From contig NC_003284.9 of NCBI RefSeq assembly GCF_000002985.6, forward strand, positions 12,152,001 through 12,216,000: 64,000 nucleotides of DNA, given 5' to 3'. Below the pieces are notes generated by a model. That model saw nothing but the letters and a program-made list of their open reading frames with translations. It did not search any database and was not told where the DNA came from. Position numbers and translations under genes: made by a program. Positions 11,618 to 22,703 of the stretch are shown here, piece by piece (the first letter of the stretch is position 1; every line of letters starts with the position of its first letter). The stretch is from Caenorhabditis elegans (lineage: Eukaryota > Nematoda > Chromadorea > Rhabditida > Rhabditidae).

Positions 11618-13985
11618 CAATCAAAAAGGATTGTCGACAAAAAATGTTTTCACGACAGGAAAATGATTATTTTGATTTAATTTAAAAAAACTTTTGATGT
11701 TTTTTACACTGAATTCCAAGCTTGGCAAATTAAAACTATCAAGCTTATAGCAGTGTTATAAAATATAAGCGAGATCTGGCAGCAGCATCATAAACGACAC
11801 TTTGGCTGTTCTGAAATTTTTGACAATGCACAAAAAAGTTCATGATTGTTCACCGAAATTTTCACATTTTCAAATTAATCGTAAAGCAGCAAAAACCGAT
11901 AAGAAAAACAAAAAAAAACACAATTTCTTCAATTTTCCTCCTGTTAAATTTTATATCTTTTTTTGCTAAATAATATTATAACAAATTGAAAAAGTTATAA
12001 ATTGGTAATGATTTTGTTTTAATTTAACAAAGATGTTTTGGATCTGAATAAAATTTTGAACCTAGTTAGCCCCTCTAATCAATTTCTTTCAATTTTCTTT
12101 CAGTTTTTTGTTGTTCCGATTCGTTTCAGGTGAGACTGGAAAGACCATAAACTAAATGGAGGATGGTGGAGAATAAAAGAGAAAAAGAGAGAACTATAAA
12201 CATGGGTAATGATGGATGTCTCAAACCGGTTGTGGATCGGAAACTAGTCAGCGACAGGGGTCCTACAGTACATTAGAATCAAATTAAATTAAAATGTATC
12301 GCATACCTAATTGAATTCAGACCACGAATTGGACAGGTGTAATGATTTGGTTTGGACTGTTGAACCTAATTTAATAGAATAAGCACCTTGTTTTAAGATA
12401 GACTCAATTGAAATTATGTTTAAACATTTTATTTGAAAATTTCAAGAAGAAAAATTTTACATAAACGGTCAATTTCTGTGATTTTACGAAACTGTTGTGG
12501 CATTTTGAAGGTAGAGAAGAGTCAGCATGATTTTCTTCCAAATATCATGCTAGCACATCCTGAAATTTTTCAGATTTTTGTGGATTTTATAGAAAAATTT
12601 CAAATATTTTTTGAACGTCGTCACTATATATTTATGTACATTTAGATATATTTATTGGCCAAACGATGTGAGTGGTTTTATATGATTTTCCTGGTGCTGC
12701 TTTACTTTCAAACTCCTTGCATGATTTTAAAACTAGAAAAAATTTAAAGAAAAGTTGTTTATCTAGATAATATTTTAGTAGTGTTACTGTATTATTATGA
12801 GTACAAAATATAACAACAGCAAAAATAATAACTATAGTATTAAAATTTTCAACAGAAAATGAGCCAACTTTTTCACAAAAAATTCCAATTCAAAGTTTTT
12901 GTTTTACAGTAAGTTCATCCCTCAATCATTGTAATTTCCCCGTTTGTTTTCAAGGCCCATTCAACTTTCGTTGTTATTTTCATCCCTCCGCAACCATTAA
13001 ACAATCTGAAAAATGTATATGTCTTGTGTCATTGTTTATCTGATTCCGACACTCGACGATTTATTTTCATCGTTATTGTTCAATCAGAAGCTCTCAGTGT
13101 GTCACATTTTCAATTATTTGTTGGAGAAGCTCGTGGAAAGATTATGACGATAAAGAGCAGAAGGCACATTATGGACAATTTTAGATAAGATATAATGTCC
13201 TAGATTTTTTAGTTTTCAATCTGACAGATTATCCGATTAATGTTGAAATGAAGCAATGGTTAATCAAAAAGAAGTCAAAGACATTGCAAGAATTTAGAGT
13301 TTTTAAGAACTATGCACAAAATAAAATTTGAACTTCTAAGTGTACTCTTTGCTGAAGCTTGCTTAGAAAAAGTGCAACTACTTCACAAACTCATAAAATT
13401 ATCTGCCTAACAATTTTGCACTTTCTTATATCAGAAGAAAGTGCGTGAATTAGTGATACTCTCTAATTTCTAGATGTTAGAGACCAAGTATTTAACTTTG
13501 GGAAACCGGAACTCTTAGAAAGATGCCAGGAACATGCATTGGATTTATTAAAAAATGAAAATAAAAACATAATGTTAATACGTTAATCCTATCACGAAAA
13601 TTATGAAGATTGGCTTCTTGTTTTTATCCCTATAAATAACCTTCTTTACAACTCTCCCTTTAAAAACCATAAAACCTAATACAGAAAACATTTCCGAACT
13701 ATACTTTTCTATACAGTATAACAAACGTTGACAATTTTTCTCAAGTTATCAGACAGGTTAAAAAATAGTTTAACAATAGTCATTGTTGTGAACAATAGAG
13801 TTTGACGGAGCAATTGTTCTGAAAAATCTGTACAGTTGTCGGTTGAAACTACAAACGGTTTTTTGAAACTGAATTTTTAAAAGAGTTTTATTTTTAGAAA
13901 TGATATAATATATTGGTGCAATGGGAAGCACGACGATTTTTTTAAAATTGTTTTTAATGCACCTAAACGTTAGTATTACTCTTAC
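11618..13985. other. Intergenic, no gene seen
   Basis: About 2.4 kb of AT-rich sequence. The only sizeable open frame (12433-12645) has no splice context or family resemblance. Confidence 0.5.
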
Positions 13986-14219
13986 TAGGGAGTGTTTTAA
14001 CTATGTGGTGCGATCGGGTAAAAGTAAACGTGTTATGCGATAGCTGGCGTTTTAGGCTTTCAGAATCTGTAATTTGTTTCGGCAGAAGACCTCTGTGAGT
14101 CTGGAAATTTTCATCTGAAAATGTAGTACTGAAATCAGTGCATTTCCTATGGTTAACAGTGGATTTTGTCTCTGGCGCCAACAGAAGTCTCACCACAATG
14201 GTGGAAGGGTGAAATCATC

Positions 14220-14290
14220 GCTTCGGTGGTCGAGTGGTGAACGCATTCGCCTCTTGAGCAAAAGTTTGTGGGTTCGGTTCCCACACATGG
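14220..14290 (+). pseudogene. tRNA-like sequence, left arm
   Basis: A 71-base stretch with both internal RNA polymerase III promoter blocks: a Ser/Leu-type A box, GTGGTCGAGTGGT, and a B box, GGTTCGGTTCC, inside a good T arm (GTGGG/CCCAC). The anticodon region can fold with the loop CTCTTGA. The acceptor ends do not pair well and there is no proper variable arm, so this is a tRNA-derived pseudogene or SINE-like head and not a working tRNA. Confidence 0.55.
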
Positions 14291-15111
14291 TTTAAATTTT
14301 GGCCTTTTTTTATACAAAATTTTTAGAACGGGAAACAAATGTTTAAAACTGTTTTTTGAGGTTTTTACATTACTTTTTTGCTTTTTGATTGAACCACAAT
14401 TACCCTGGAAACTTTTCAGAAATTTTTATTTTTTCGAAAATTGCCACTTTTTTCTCCACCAAACCCATGAGAAAATTGGTTCCAAAAATTTTTTTTGAAA
14501 TTTTTTCAAAAATGTATGAAATATTGTAGAGTGTCACAAATAACTTAAACACTTTCTTGTAAAAAATTTGGTTGCCAAGATATAGACCTTTAACTATTTA
14601 GAAAATTCAAAAATAATGAAGCTCAAATCAATTGGTTCCAACTCGGCAACCAAATTTTTTACAAGAAAGTGTTTTACTGAAAAGTTTTAGATCACATTAT
14701 TTTCAACAAGTTTCTAGTTGATCACTTTTTAGTGCGATTTTTTTCTGCGGAGATATGGAGTCTTAAAGACAAGGTGTTTTGCCAATATCGATTTGGTAAA
14801 ACGTCTTGATACGGCATCAGAATAAGTGATTCGGTCATTGAAAACAATGAAAAATAAGTTATTTGTGACACTCTACAATATTTCATACATTTTTGAAAAA
14901 ATTTCAAAAAAAATTTTTGGAACCAATTTTCTCATGGGTTTGGTGGAGAAAAAAGTGGCAATTTTCGAAAAAATAAAAATTTCTGAAAAGTTTCCAGGGT
15001 AATTGTGGTTCAATCAAAAAGCAAAAAAGTAATGTAAAAACCTCTAAAAACTGTTTTAAACATTTGTTTCCCGTTCTAAAAGTTTTGTATAAAAAAAGGC
15101 CAAAATTTAAA

Positions 15112-15182
15112 CCATGTGTGGGAACCGAACCCACTAACTTCTGCTCAAGAGGCGAACGCGTTCACCACTCGACCACCGAAGC
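15112..15182 (-). pseudogene. tRNA-like sequence, right arm
   Basis: Mirror copy of the left-arm tRNA-like sequence, with the same A and B boxes. It differs from its partner at a few sites, for example GCGTTCGCC against GCATTCGCC, and GCAGAAG against GCAAAAG. Transcription would run towards the loop in both copies. It is as defective in the acceptor stem as its partner. Confidence 0.55.
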
Positions 15183-15416
15183 GATGATTTCGCCCTTCCA
15201 CCATTGTGGTGAGACTTCTGTTGGCGCCAGAGACAAAATCCACTGTTAACCATAGGAAATGCACTGATTTCAGTACTACATTTTCAGATGAAAATTTCCA
15301 GACTCACAGAGGTCTTCTGCCGAAACAAATTACAGATTCTGAAAGCCTAAAACGCCAGCTATCGCATAACACGTTTAGGGAGTGTTTTAACTATGTGGTG
15401 CGATCGGGTAAAAGTA

Positions 15417-18400
15417 GTTAGTACTGTTGAACTCGAAAAGAAAAAATAAAAATATATTTTCTGGGAAAATCGAGAATTTCAAAAATTCAGATTTAAGATT
15501 TGTAACTGAAAACATTTTTGAGTAATTATTCCGTTTTCAAAATCTCTAAAAATCTAAAACATAAACCAATTTATGAGCACATTTAACTGTAAAAATTTGC
15601 TACACAACGTAAGCCTTGAATCTCTTAAACTGGATGTTGAATCCCGATACCCACGAAAAGTAACTTTTATTTTTTTTCGTGATTTTATTTTCCGAAAATT
15701 CTCAGGTAGATATTTTCGTCGTCGACAACCACAATCGCCCATCTTCTGCCCTCATGTTTCCGTTTTGTCCTCAAAACCATGTGATCCATTACTTTCTTCT
15801 ATTGTGTCGCCCCTGTCGTCCTCGTGCTCTTTGAATCCGCCGTCTACCAATTTATCTTACCCATCTGCAGCACCAGTCCCTTCAGGTATCATCATTCACC
15901 AATCGACTTGCCACAAAATGTTTCGCCTTCAGTGTAGTTGGCATAAATATAGAAGCAAGCAACCCTATGACTCGGCAATGAAAAGGAAACCATAAAGAAA
16001 CATGACACCCTTGATATTGATAATTCATTTTTCAGCAAGCGCAAACTAAACTATCGTCCAAATAAATTTTGCCGAACCAAAATATCATTGTTAGAATTTT
16101 CACTCCAAACAAAATATCAATACTGGTGCCTGCAAGTTTCAATTTCTGTTTATTTTGAGGCCCATAGCTGTATCTTACCACTGCCAAAGTGTACCGACTG
16201 TGTGTGTGTGTTGAGGGCCTTTGTATTTGTGTAAATGTTTGGCACACTTTTGAGCAAAAACGGATGGAAGAAAAACGTTGTGCCCGACTAGACACACTGT
16301 CCCCATTAGTAAATCAAAAAACGTGCAAAAAGTTTATTAAATAAAATGCTTAATTGGATTTTTTCTGCAACATATTTGGTCACTTGCAAGTATGGAATTG
16401 ATATGCAAATTTGAATAACAGGTGGTAAATAAAATGCAAAACTCCAAAAATAGAAAGATCGGTAAGATCAACTAACCAGCTTTCAAGAAACTATTTTTAG
16501 GAACTGGTTGAAGCTTGAAAATTTCTGGACATATATGTGGTAGGAGTATTTACGAACATTACGTTAAATAGATTTTTAAAAAAGTTCTATGCATTGATTT
16601 TCCAAGTTAAAAAAACACATTTTTTCAACATTACGAAAATTGACCAAAGTACTGTTTTTCTTTTTTTCCAGTACTTTTTTGTCGAAATTGTTTTTCCCGT
16701 CACTAAACTTCAGTCCCAAAGAAACATTTTTTAATTGACTTTTTTTCGGCCCAGCTCGTGCAGATAATTTGTCTTATTGTTTCCTCCCTGCCATATTTTG
16801 CAAAAATAATGATTGCTCCCACTGATCCAAGTAATCAACCAGACACCCAATTACATTTCTATTCAAGAGTTGTTGTTGATCAAAGTTTTCTGAGATGAAG
16901 CCCACAATTTGTGCATACTTCTGCGTCATATTCCTCTATATTGTGCCACAACTTAATGATGGTGTAGAAGGACGCTATTAAATCTTATTAAATCAAGGGT
17001 TGAAGCCATAAGTTTTCTTATTTTCCTTTGATGTTCGATGCCTAAGCTTTTTTCTGGAAACTTCTGAAAAGGAAAATGAATACAAACATTTAATTGCCCA
17101 GTAAACTATTCATTTAAATTTTGAATTAGTATTTAAAAAAACACAATAACATGAAGAAAAAAGCTTGATGAGAGAGAAAAAGCCGAGACCAAGAGTGGGT
17201 TGTGTGTGTGGTGTGAACAATACCATTAAAAACATGATGCTTATTGACAACTATAAAAAAAACGAATAGATATATTTGGAAAAGGTAGAAACAACATACA
17301 ATCACAAAGTGCTTGAATGGATCAATCAACAACAATTATACTATTATTACAGACGTTTGGAAGGGAAGCGGTTCGGGAGGTTTCAAAAGGGTGAAGATTT
17401 TCACAGCGTCAGCAAGAATTGTGTTTTCAACCGACGAGAAGCAGCATAACAAAAATAGATTGAGCTGACTCAACTAGTCGGAGTAAAAGGTACAATTGCA
17501 TTCATTTATGCAAAGAGTGGAAGAAGCCTCTTGCTGACGCTGGCGAATCCAGAAAACAAGAAAATGGTAGCACGCTGAGAATGTAGAATGGGTACATGAG
17601 ACGACGACAGAAAATAACCGAGAACGATGGGACAAGAATAGTTATCAATTGTGTCCTTCTGGACAAGGATGGGTTTGAGGTACAAGTATTGATTGCGGCG
17701 GGTAGATGGAACAAGTCACACAAAAATGATATCGATTTGTACGAAGAAGCAAAAACAGGTGAATTTGATGGAAGAGACTAAGAAAGGGGTTGGTCACACG
17801 TTGTGACTCTTTTTGAACTGTTTTTGTTGTAAAAAATTGGATTCTAGATAACCAAAATATGAGTATACACTTGGCCAGCAACATATATGGAATGATTGGT
17901 AAAAAGAGAACGAAATAGTTTGAAGGAAATAATTTTTTGTTTGAACCTTTTTAACTTTTTTTACTAAATTTTTTCAATTTTTTTACAACTAACTCTAAAA
18001 ACATTTTTTTTTTTGTTCAAAAGTATTGAGGCTCGTTTGTTAGTAGTACATTTTTTTGGGGGATTGAACAACGAAATGAAGCATGAGATAAATTGTTTTT
18101 GCATGAGACAGGAGAATTTCAAAATATAGGTAGGATGTGTGAAAAAGTGTGTTAAAGCTGATATTTTTTAGATTTTCTGATTTTTCGGGACTTTCAGGTT
18201 TGAGTCGTATGAACATTTAAGCTTAAAATACAGCTGATATAGTCTAGGAGACAGGGAAAGAGATTGGAAAGGGAATCTAAACTTTCAAGGGGGTGGGTGC
18301 TTAAATATGAATTTGCTACTCGAAACTACTAGGGTGCTGAAAATAAAAGAAAATGAGGTGAAATTAAATTGGAAGAATGTATGAAAACAGTGATCTACAC

Positions 18401-18492
18401 TATAACGGAAATGGTGAATGGTGTGCTGTGAGTTGGAAAGATTCAGATCCCGCTATCCACGTTTCGAAATACAGGAGATGAGATGACATCCT
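15417..18492. other. Region between the palindrome and gene 3; possible plus-strand exon near 15.7 kb
   Basis: Mostly AT-rich. A Ser/Pro-rich open segment on the plus strand at 15705-15884 is bounded by splice-like signals (see findings). A GC-richer patch lies at about 17360-17790, with overlapping open frames on both strands. Nothing here can be assembled into a gene. I see no canonical AATAAA for gene 3 between 18240 and 18492. Confidence 0.4.
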
Positions 18493-19665
18493 TCAGAAGA
18501 TTCTGGAGAATGGTCCCTTCTTCATGTACTTCTCTACAAAGCTGCTGCTTGGCTTAGTCTTCTTTGGGGCAAAGAGGCTAGCGATCTCCTTGGTGATCTC
18601 ATCGCTGAGTGGAGCTGGCAAAAAAGTTGAATTTTCTTTGCACTCCTCGGCGAGCTCAATTGAGTTATCCGAAGTGAATCCAAGAGTGTCATGAATTTCT
18701 TCCTCCTTGATGTCTTCCGGCGCAATTTGCTCTTCCTCGTCGAGCTCTGGGAGTTGCTCGAAATATGGCCAGAACTCGTAATGACGCTCTTTGCGTGGTC
18801 TCTGACGCTCGGTTGGATAATCGATGATCACCTGGCGTGTGAAAGGCATTCCTTGTTGCTCATACCTGAAATTATTCAATTAGTTAATTAGGGTCATGTT
18901 TGATTGAAAATAAAATTAAAAATCTTAGATCACGCTATGATAATTAGTTATTTTTTTCAAGTTTTCAAATTCCAGTTATGTTTTTATCATGCCTACAATT
19001 TATTTCAACTTTGTTCTAGAATTGAAAAATATTAGAGCGTGGGAGAAAAGTCAACTTTCAATCTCCTTCTATTCTCAATTCCTTGTGAAGATACAATTAT
19101 TGAACAAATATTTCTTGCGCTCAGCTACTAATATGTATTCTGAGAGCGAAAAGTACGAAGAGGCCGCCTTTTCCCTTTTCTTTTCAAAATTGTAGCAAGT
19201 CTACGTGCATGAAGTGGGAAAATATTGAAAAGAAAGGAAGGACCACTTTGTTTAGTCCGTGCGAACATTATTGAACTATTATTGAATTTTTGGACAATCA
19301 TTGAAAATTTTAATAAGAACTCACTCCATCTGGAATTTTTGGGTCTTCAAGATCAAATTGTTGAGATGTACGTCGCGGAGCAGACTGACAGCGATGCGGC
19401 GTTTTGGCAAGTGCCTTGGCTCACGATTCTTAATTGTAGACAGTGGCACCGGTACAGTAGTCTCCGTCATCAGGCAGTCCACCGCTCGTTGTATAACTGA
19501 CCAGCTTTTATGGTAACCCGTTGGTCCGCTCATTAAAACATCTTGTTGTACTTCTTTCTTCACCTGGGTTGGTACACGTTTGCGTAGAATTCGCTTCCTT
19601 GCTCCTCCATTTTCAATATTGTTGTTGGTTAATATGGTTTCCCCGTTATTCTGAACTGCGCTCAT
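18493..19665 (-). CDS. Charged protein of unknown function, 237 aa, two exons
   Basis: I do not recognise the family. Exon 1 is 19665-19325 with a strong GTGAGT donor. Exon 2 is 18865-18493 after an AATAATTTCAG acceptor. Together they give 714 bases, in frame, ending in TGA. The N-terminal half is basic: RKRILRKR at 23-30 and RHLPKRR at 84-90 look like nuclear localisation signals. The C-terminal half holds an aromatic patch (YEFWPYF, about 143-149), then an acidic stretch (about 154-173) with a SUMO-type IKEE at 166-169, and it ends in a basic tail (EKYMKKGPFSRIF). There is no signal peptide or membrane segment. The start lies 16 bases past a TATTTACAG acceptor. A nuclear role is an inference from composition only. 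The exon structure is well supported. Confidence 0.75.
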
Positions 19666-19690
19666 TGTTGAAGCAAATCACCTGTAAATA
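19666..19690 (-). promoter_or_regulatory. Probable trans-splice acceptor and leader of gene 3
   Basis: The minus-strand acceptor TATTTACAG ends at 19682, and a 16-base leader (19681-19666) precedes the ATG. It was chosen because no coding exon is seen upstream. Confidence 0.5.
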
Positions 19691-19879
19691 TAATATATTT
19701 TTTGATACTTAGCTGCTAGGTATACGGTAAAACGATGATGGCGTTTGAACATAAAAGACAAAGATTCGAAATGCACATAGGATAAGTGTGAACCTTATTA
19801 AACATCTTTCATGTGTCACACACAGTCCTAGCTAATCCTAATCCTTCAATCTAATCCTAAAGGTCAGAGTCCTATAATT

Positions 19880-20090
19880 GCCAAACACCGCCAAAGCGGG
19901 CCCGGTCGTCGAGCAGCTTGTCCGGTTAAAGACTGACTGCCGCTTCCACAGGCACAGCGGACCGATAAATCGAGTGGCGGGGGGCGATTCGCCTCGAGGG
20001 GCGGGGTCTCAATAAATAAGCGAAAAGGGGCAGGGCCTGGCCGGCAGAGAAGGGGCTGGCCATGGCGGAGAGCAGACAGCGAGACACCAG
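19880..20090 (-). promoter_or_regulatory. GC-rich island with Sp1-like boxes, likely promoter of gene 3
   Basis: This 200-bp stretch is among the most GC-rich in the window and lies 200-400 bp upstream of gene 3. It holds GGGGCGGGG at 19998-20006 and GGCGGGGGGCG at 19976-19986, both Sp1/KLF-type sites, next to an AATAAATAAG stretch. Position and content fit a promoter. It might instead, or also, drive something on the plus strand. Confidence 0.4.
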
Positions 20091-20262
20091 CCAGACTTTC
20101 GGGCCTAGGTTAGAGACACATGCACGCCTTGTCTCTGCGCATCTTCGTCTCGCATGCTGTACAGAAAAACTGTCACCATCTCTGCGTGTCTTTTTCTTGT
20201 CCGTTCACAGAGGCGGTGGGGACTTGGGTAAAGAAGGCTCAGAAGATTGCATCAGAATGAGC

Positions 20263-20297
20263 GCACACACACACACACACACACTCACACACACGCA
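20263..20297. repeat. (CA)n microsatellite
   Basis: About 35 bases of nearly pure CA repeat, interrupted once by CT. Confidence 0.9.
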
Positions 20298-22689
20298 GGA
20301 TATGACAATGGTGATGTTTCTTGGTGTGAATAGTAAAAGGAGATACACACATACAGGAAGGATTACAGTAGGTGTTCAAGGGTGATGTAATATTTAGATT
20401 TAATAGCGAAGGTTTTGTTTCGGAGCTTCCCTTTTTCTGTCTGTCTCCCCTTGTCTTTCAAGTGCAGGAAATGTGGAGAGTCGCGCGGTTTTTGGTGTCT
20501 TCCCAGCTATTCATTCCCAAACGTCTAAACTCTTCAAGTTTGGATTTTAGGCCTTTTGGGGAGGAAGAGGAGCCCAGAATAAAAAATACAAGAAAACATT
20601 TGAAAACCACCGGTTCTCATCTCCATTTGACACCTTCTGACACCATCTGGCGGTGTTGGTGTACAATCAAATGACATCATAATTTTTGTTCGTTAGATGA
20701 CTATCTTCCGAATATACAACATGGGGAGGTTATCTGATTCCGAACACGTACACAATGCGTCTACCCACAGGTGTCTAATGTCCGGATGTTGTGTAAGCAC
20801 TAAAACGAGAGCGGCCCCGGTATTGTATTATTCACCATATTCACCTATGATCTGTAATCTGATGTAATGTATTGAAAATAACAGTTGGCATTAAGTGCCT
20901 TGAAAGGAGCGCAAAACAAGATGAAAACGACTGATAACTATCTCTTCCCACTACCTAATTCAGTCGACAAACTCTTGTTGCGAAATGTTTTGTTGAGGGT
21001 TTTGGACAAAGGTGTCAATCAGCCTAAGAGTCTATGTGTCTATGCGAGTCAAGTGATTCAAAAACGGCGCTCTGTTCCTAAAACTATTACAAGACTGCAC
21101 GGAGCCTCTTGCTTTACTGATAAGTCTGAAAAAAACATATAGTGTTGCCGCCGTCAATTGGAACCAAGTCACAACACCGAACACTTTTTGTATAGTACAC
21201 CCTGGCTTCTGATCTTTGTGTAACTTGGGAGTAATCTAGATGAACGGAACAATTGGTCCCCAATTTATCTGTGCCCCCGTATCATCACTATCATCAAAAA
21301 TTTTGCTCCGATTCGCAGAGTTGACTCGTCTCGAAAAGTGCACTTTTCTCGTTAACCGTTTGGATTCTCTAATCTTATCAACTCACACCGATCCTCTTTC
21401 TTCTTTTGTTGTCATTTTGTTTCTGCAAGTCTTGCACAATTTTTCAGTCTGGCGGGATGAAACGAAGAATGATGAACAACAGAGACAAAAGATACACAGC
21501 TTGATTGATACACTTTGATTACGGTCACAAAAAGACAACAAGACTGTAAAACTAGTACTAGATGTGTTATGAAATCGAACGTCAAAACACAGAAAAAATA
21601 GTTTATAATCGAACCAGGAAATGCCTATAATTTTCAATTTTGAAACTAAATGTTGTTGTTGCTGAAATGCTCACCAAACTTCTGTTACATAGGGTACCAA
21701 TAACTATATAGGGTACCAAATACCAAGAACCACCAGAAAACAAGAAAGATTTGTAACTCAACCACCCAAAAGTGTGTATATAGTTGACGGGCACGTAAAC
21801 ACAACAATAAAACCCTTCTGCCGATGGGGGTTTAAGAAAATGTGTTTTTCTTTGAGTTTCCATTTCCAAACAGCTGGATCGCAGAGTGCTGCTTTTTGAC
21901 AAAATTTCGGGAAAATTCTATTTTCGAATGTTCCCCTTAGTTCCTACTCTCAGGTTTTACGAGTATAGTTGCAAGTGTCCTAGCACAATCAAGTGTGAGA
22001 AGATGAAAGACAAGGCGCCGCAGTTAAAGCTATGATTCCGTGTCGTTTGGACACCGGGCTAGGTCTGAAAGCAAAAGTGTGCATAAATTCGGTTATCAAT
22101 GGTTTGCAGTTGCTGCTTTCTGCCGACTAAACACAAGCATTACACTTACACGTACAGTACCCGCAGCGCTATTAATTCATTATCAATGTGAAACTAGAAA
22201 CGAGGGCCAGACAGTTCAAAAACGCAACATTCGGCATTTTAAACCTAGTTTTGAATGCGATGTTTGTTATATCAAATCCGTCTATTAGAGGCTATGTGAC
22301 TTGTATCTATCTATGTCAAAACCAAAGCATAAATCTGTCTGCAAAATTTTTATGTGGTTTATGAGACCTGATCAAACAGTACATTGATGGGTCAGCGGGA
22401 TCGAGGAGCCGAGAAGAAAGAAGAGCTGTAGGCAACTGACTAGAGAAACTACAATGTGCCCGGCGGCTGACGTTGATTGAAATGCGGCGGCGGCGGAGGT
22501 CCCGAAGAACCCCCAAGAGCTTTTTCTTTTGTGATTCGCCGCCTAATTAACGTGGAGCAAGATATAAATCTTCCAGGCTCAAGACACTAGATTTCAAAAT
22601 AGACTTTGAGACTGACTTTGCTCGAGGCACCCATTTCCCATTTCCCGAAGAAGAAACGAAAATGTTGCCTCTTTTGCTCTTTTCTACTA

Positions 22690-22703
22690 CCCCCCCCCCC
22701 CCC
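22690..22703. repeat. Poly-C tract, 14 bases
   Basis: Uninterrupted run of 14 C (a G tract on the minus strand). Confidence 0.95.

Larger units (their letters stand above)
13986..15416. repeat. 1.35-kb inverted repeat flanked by 41-bp direct repeats
   Basis: Two arms of 523 bp (14025-14547 and 14855-15377) are reverse complements with only scattered mismatches. They enclose a 307-bp loop. The whole structure is bracketed by identical 41-bp direct repeats at 13986-14026 and 15376-15416, starting TAGGGAGTGTTTTAACTATG. A smaller 30-bp inverted repeat sits at the edge of the loop (14547-14576 against 14645-14674). Each arm holds a tRNA-like sequence. All open frames here occur as mirror pairs and are artefacts of the repeat. 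It is probably a non-autonomous palindromic element, but a 41-bp flank is too long for a normal target duplication. Confidence 0.85.

Noticed and set aside
14220-14290. Functional tRNA gene
   Set aside because: The acceptor stem does not pair, the arms disagree at several sites, and it lies inside a palindromic repeat.
14153-14498. Mirror open frames in the tRNA-like palindrome
   Set aside because: They are products of the inverted repeat; part of the frame translates the tRNA-like sequence itself.
20062-20385. 107-residue plus-strand frame starting in good context
   Set aside because: It runs through a GC-rich promoter-like island and a CA microsatellite (His-Thr run). There are no splice sites or family features.
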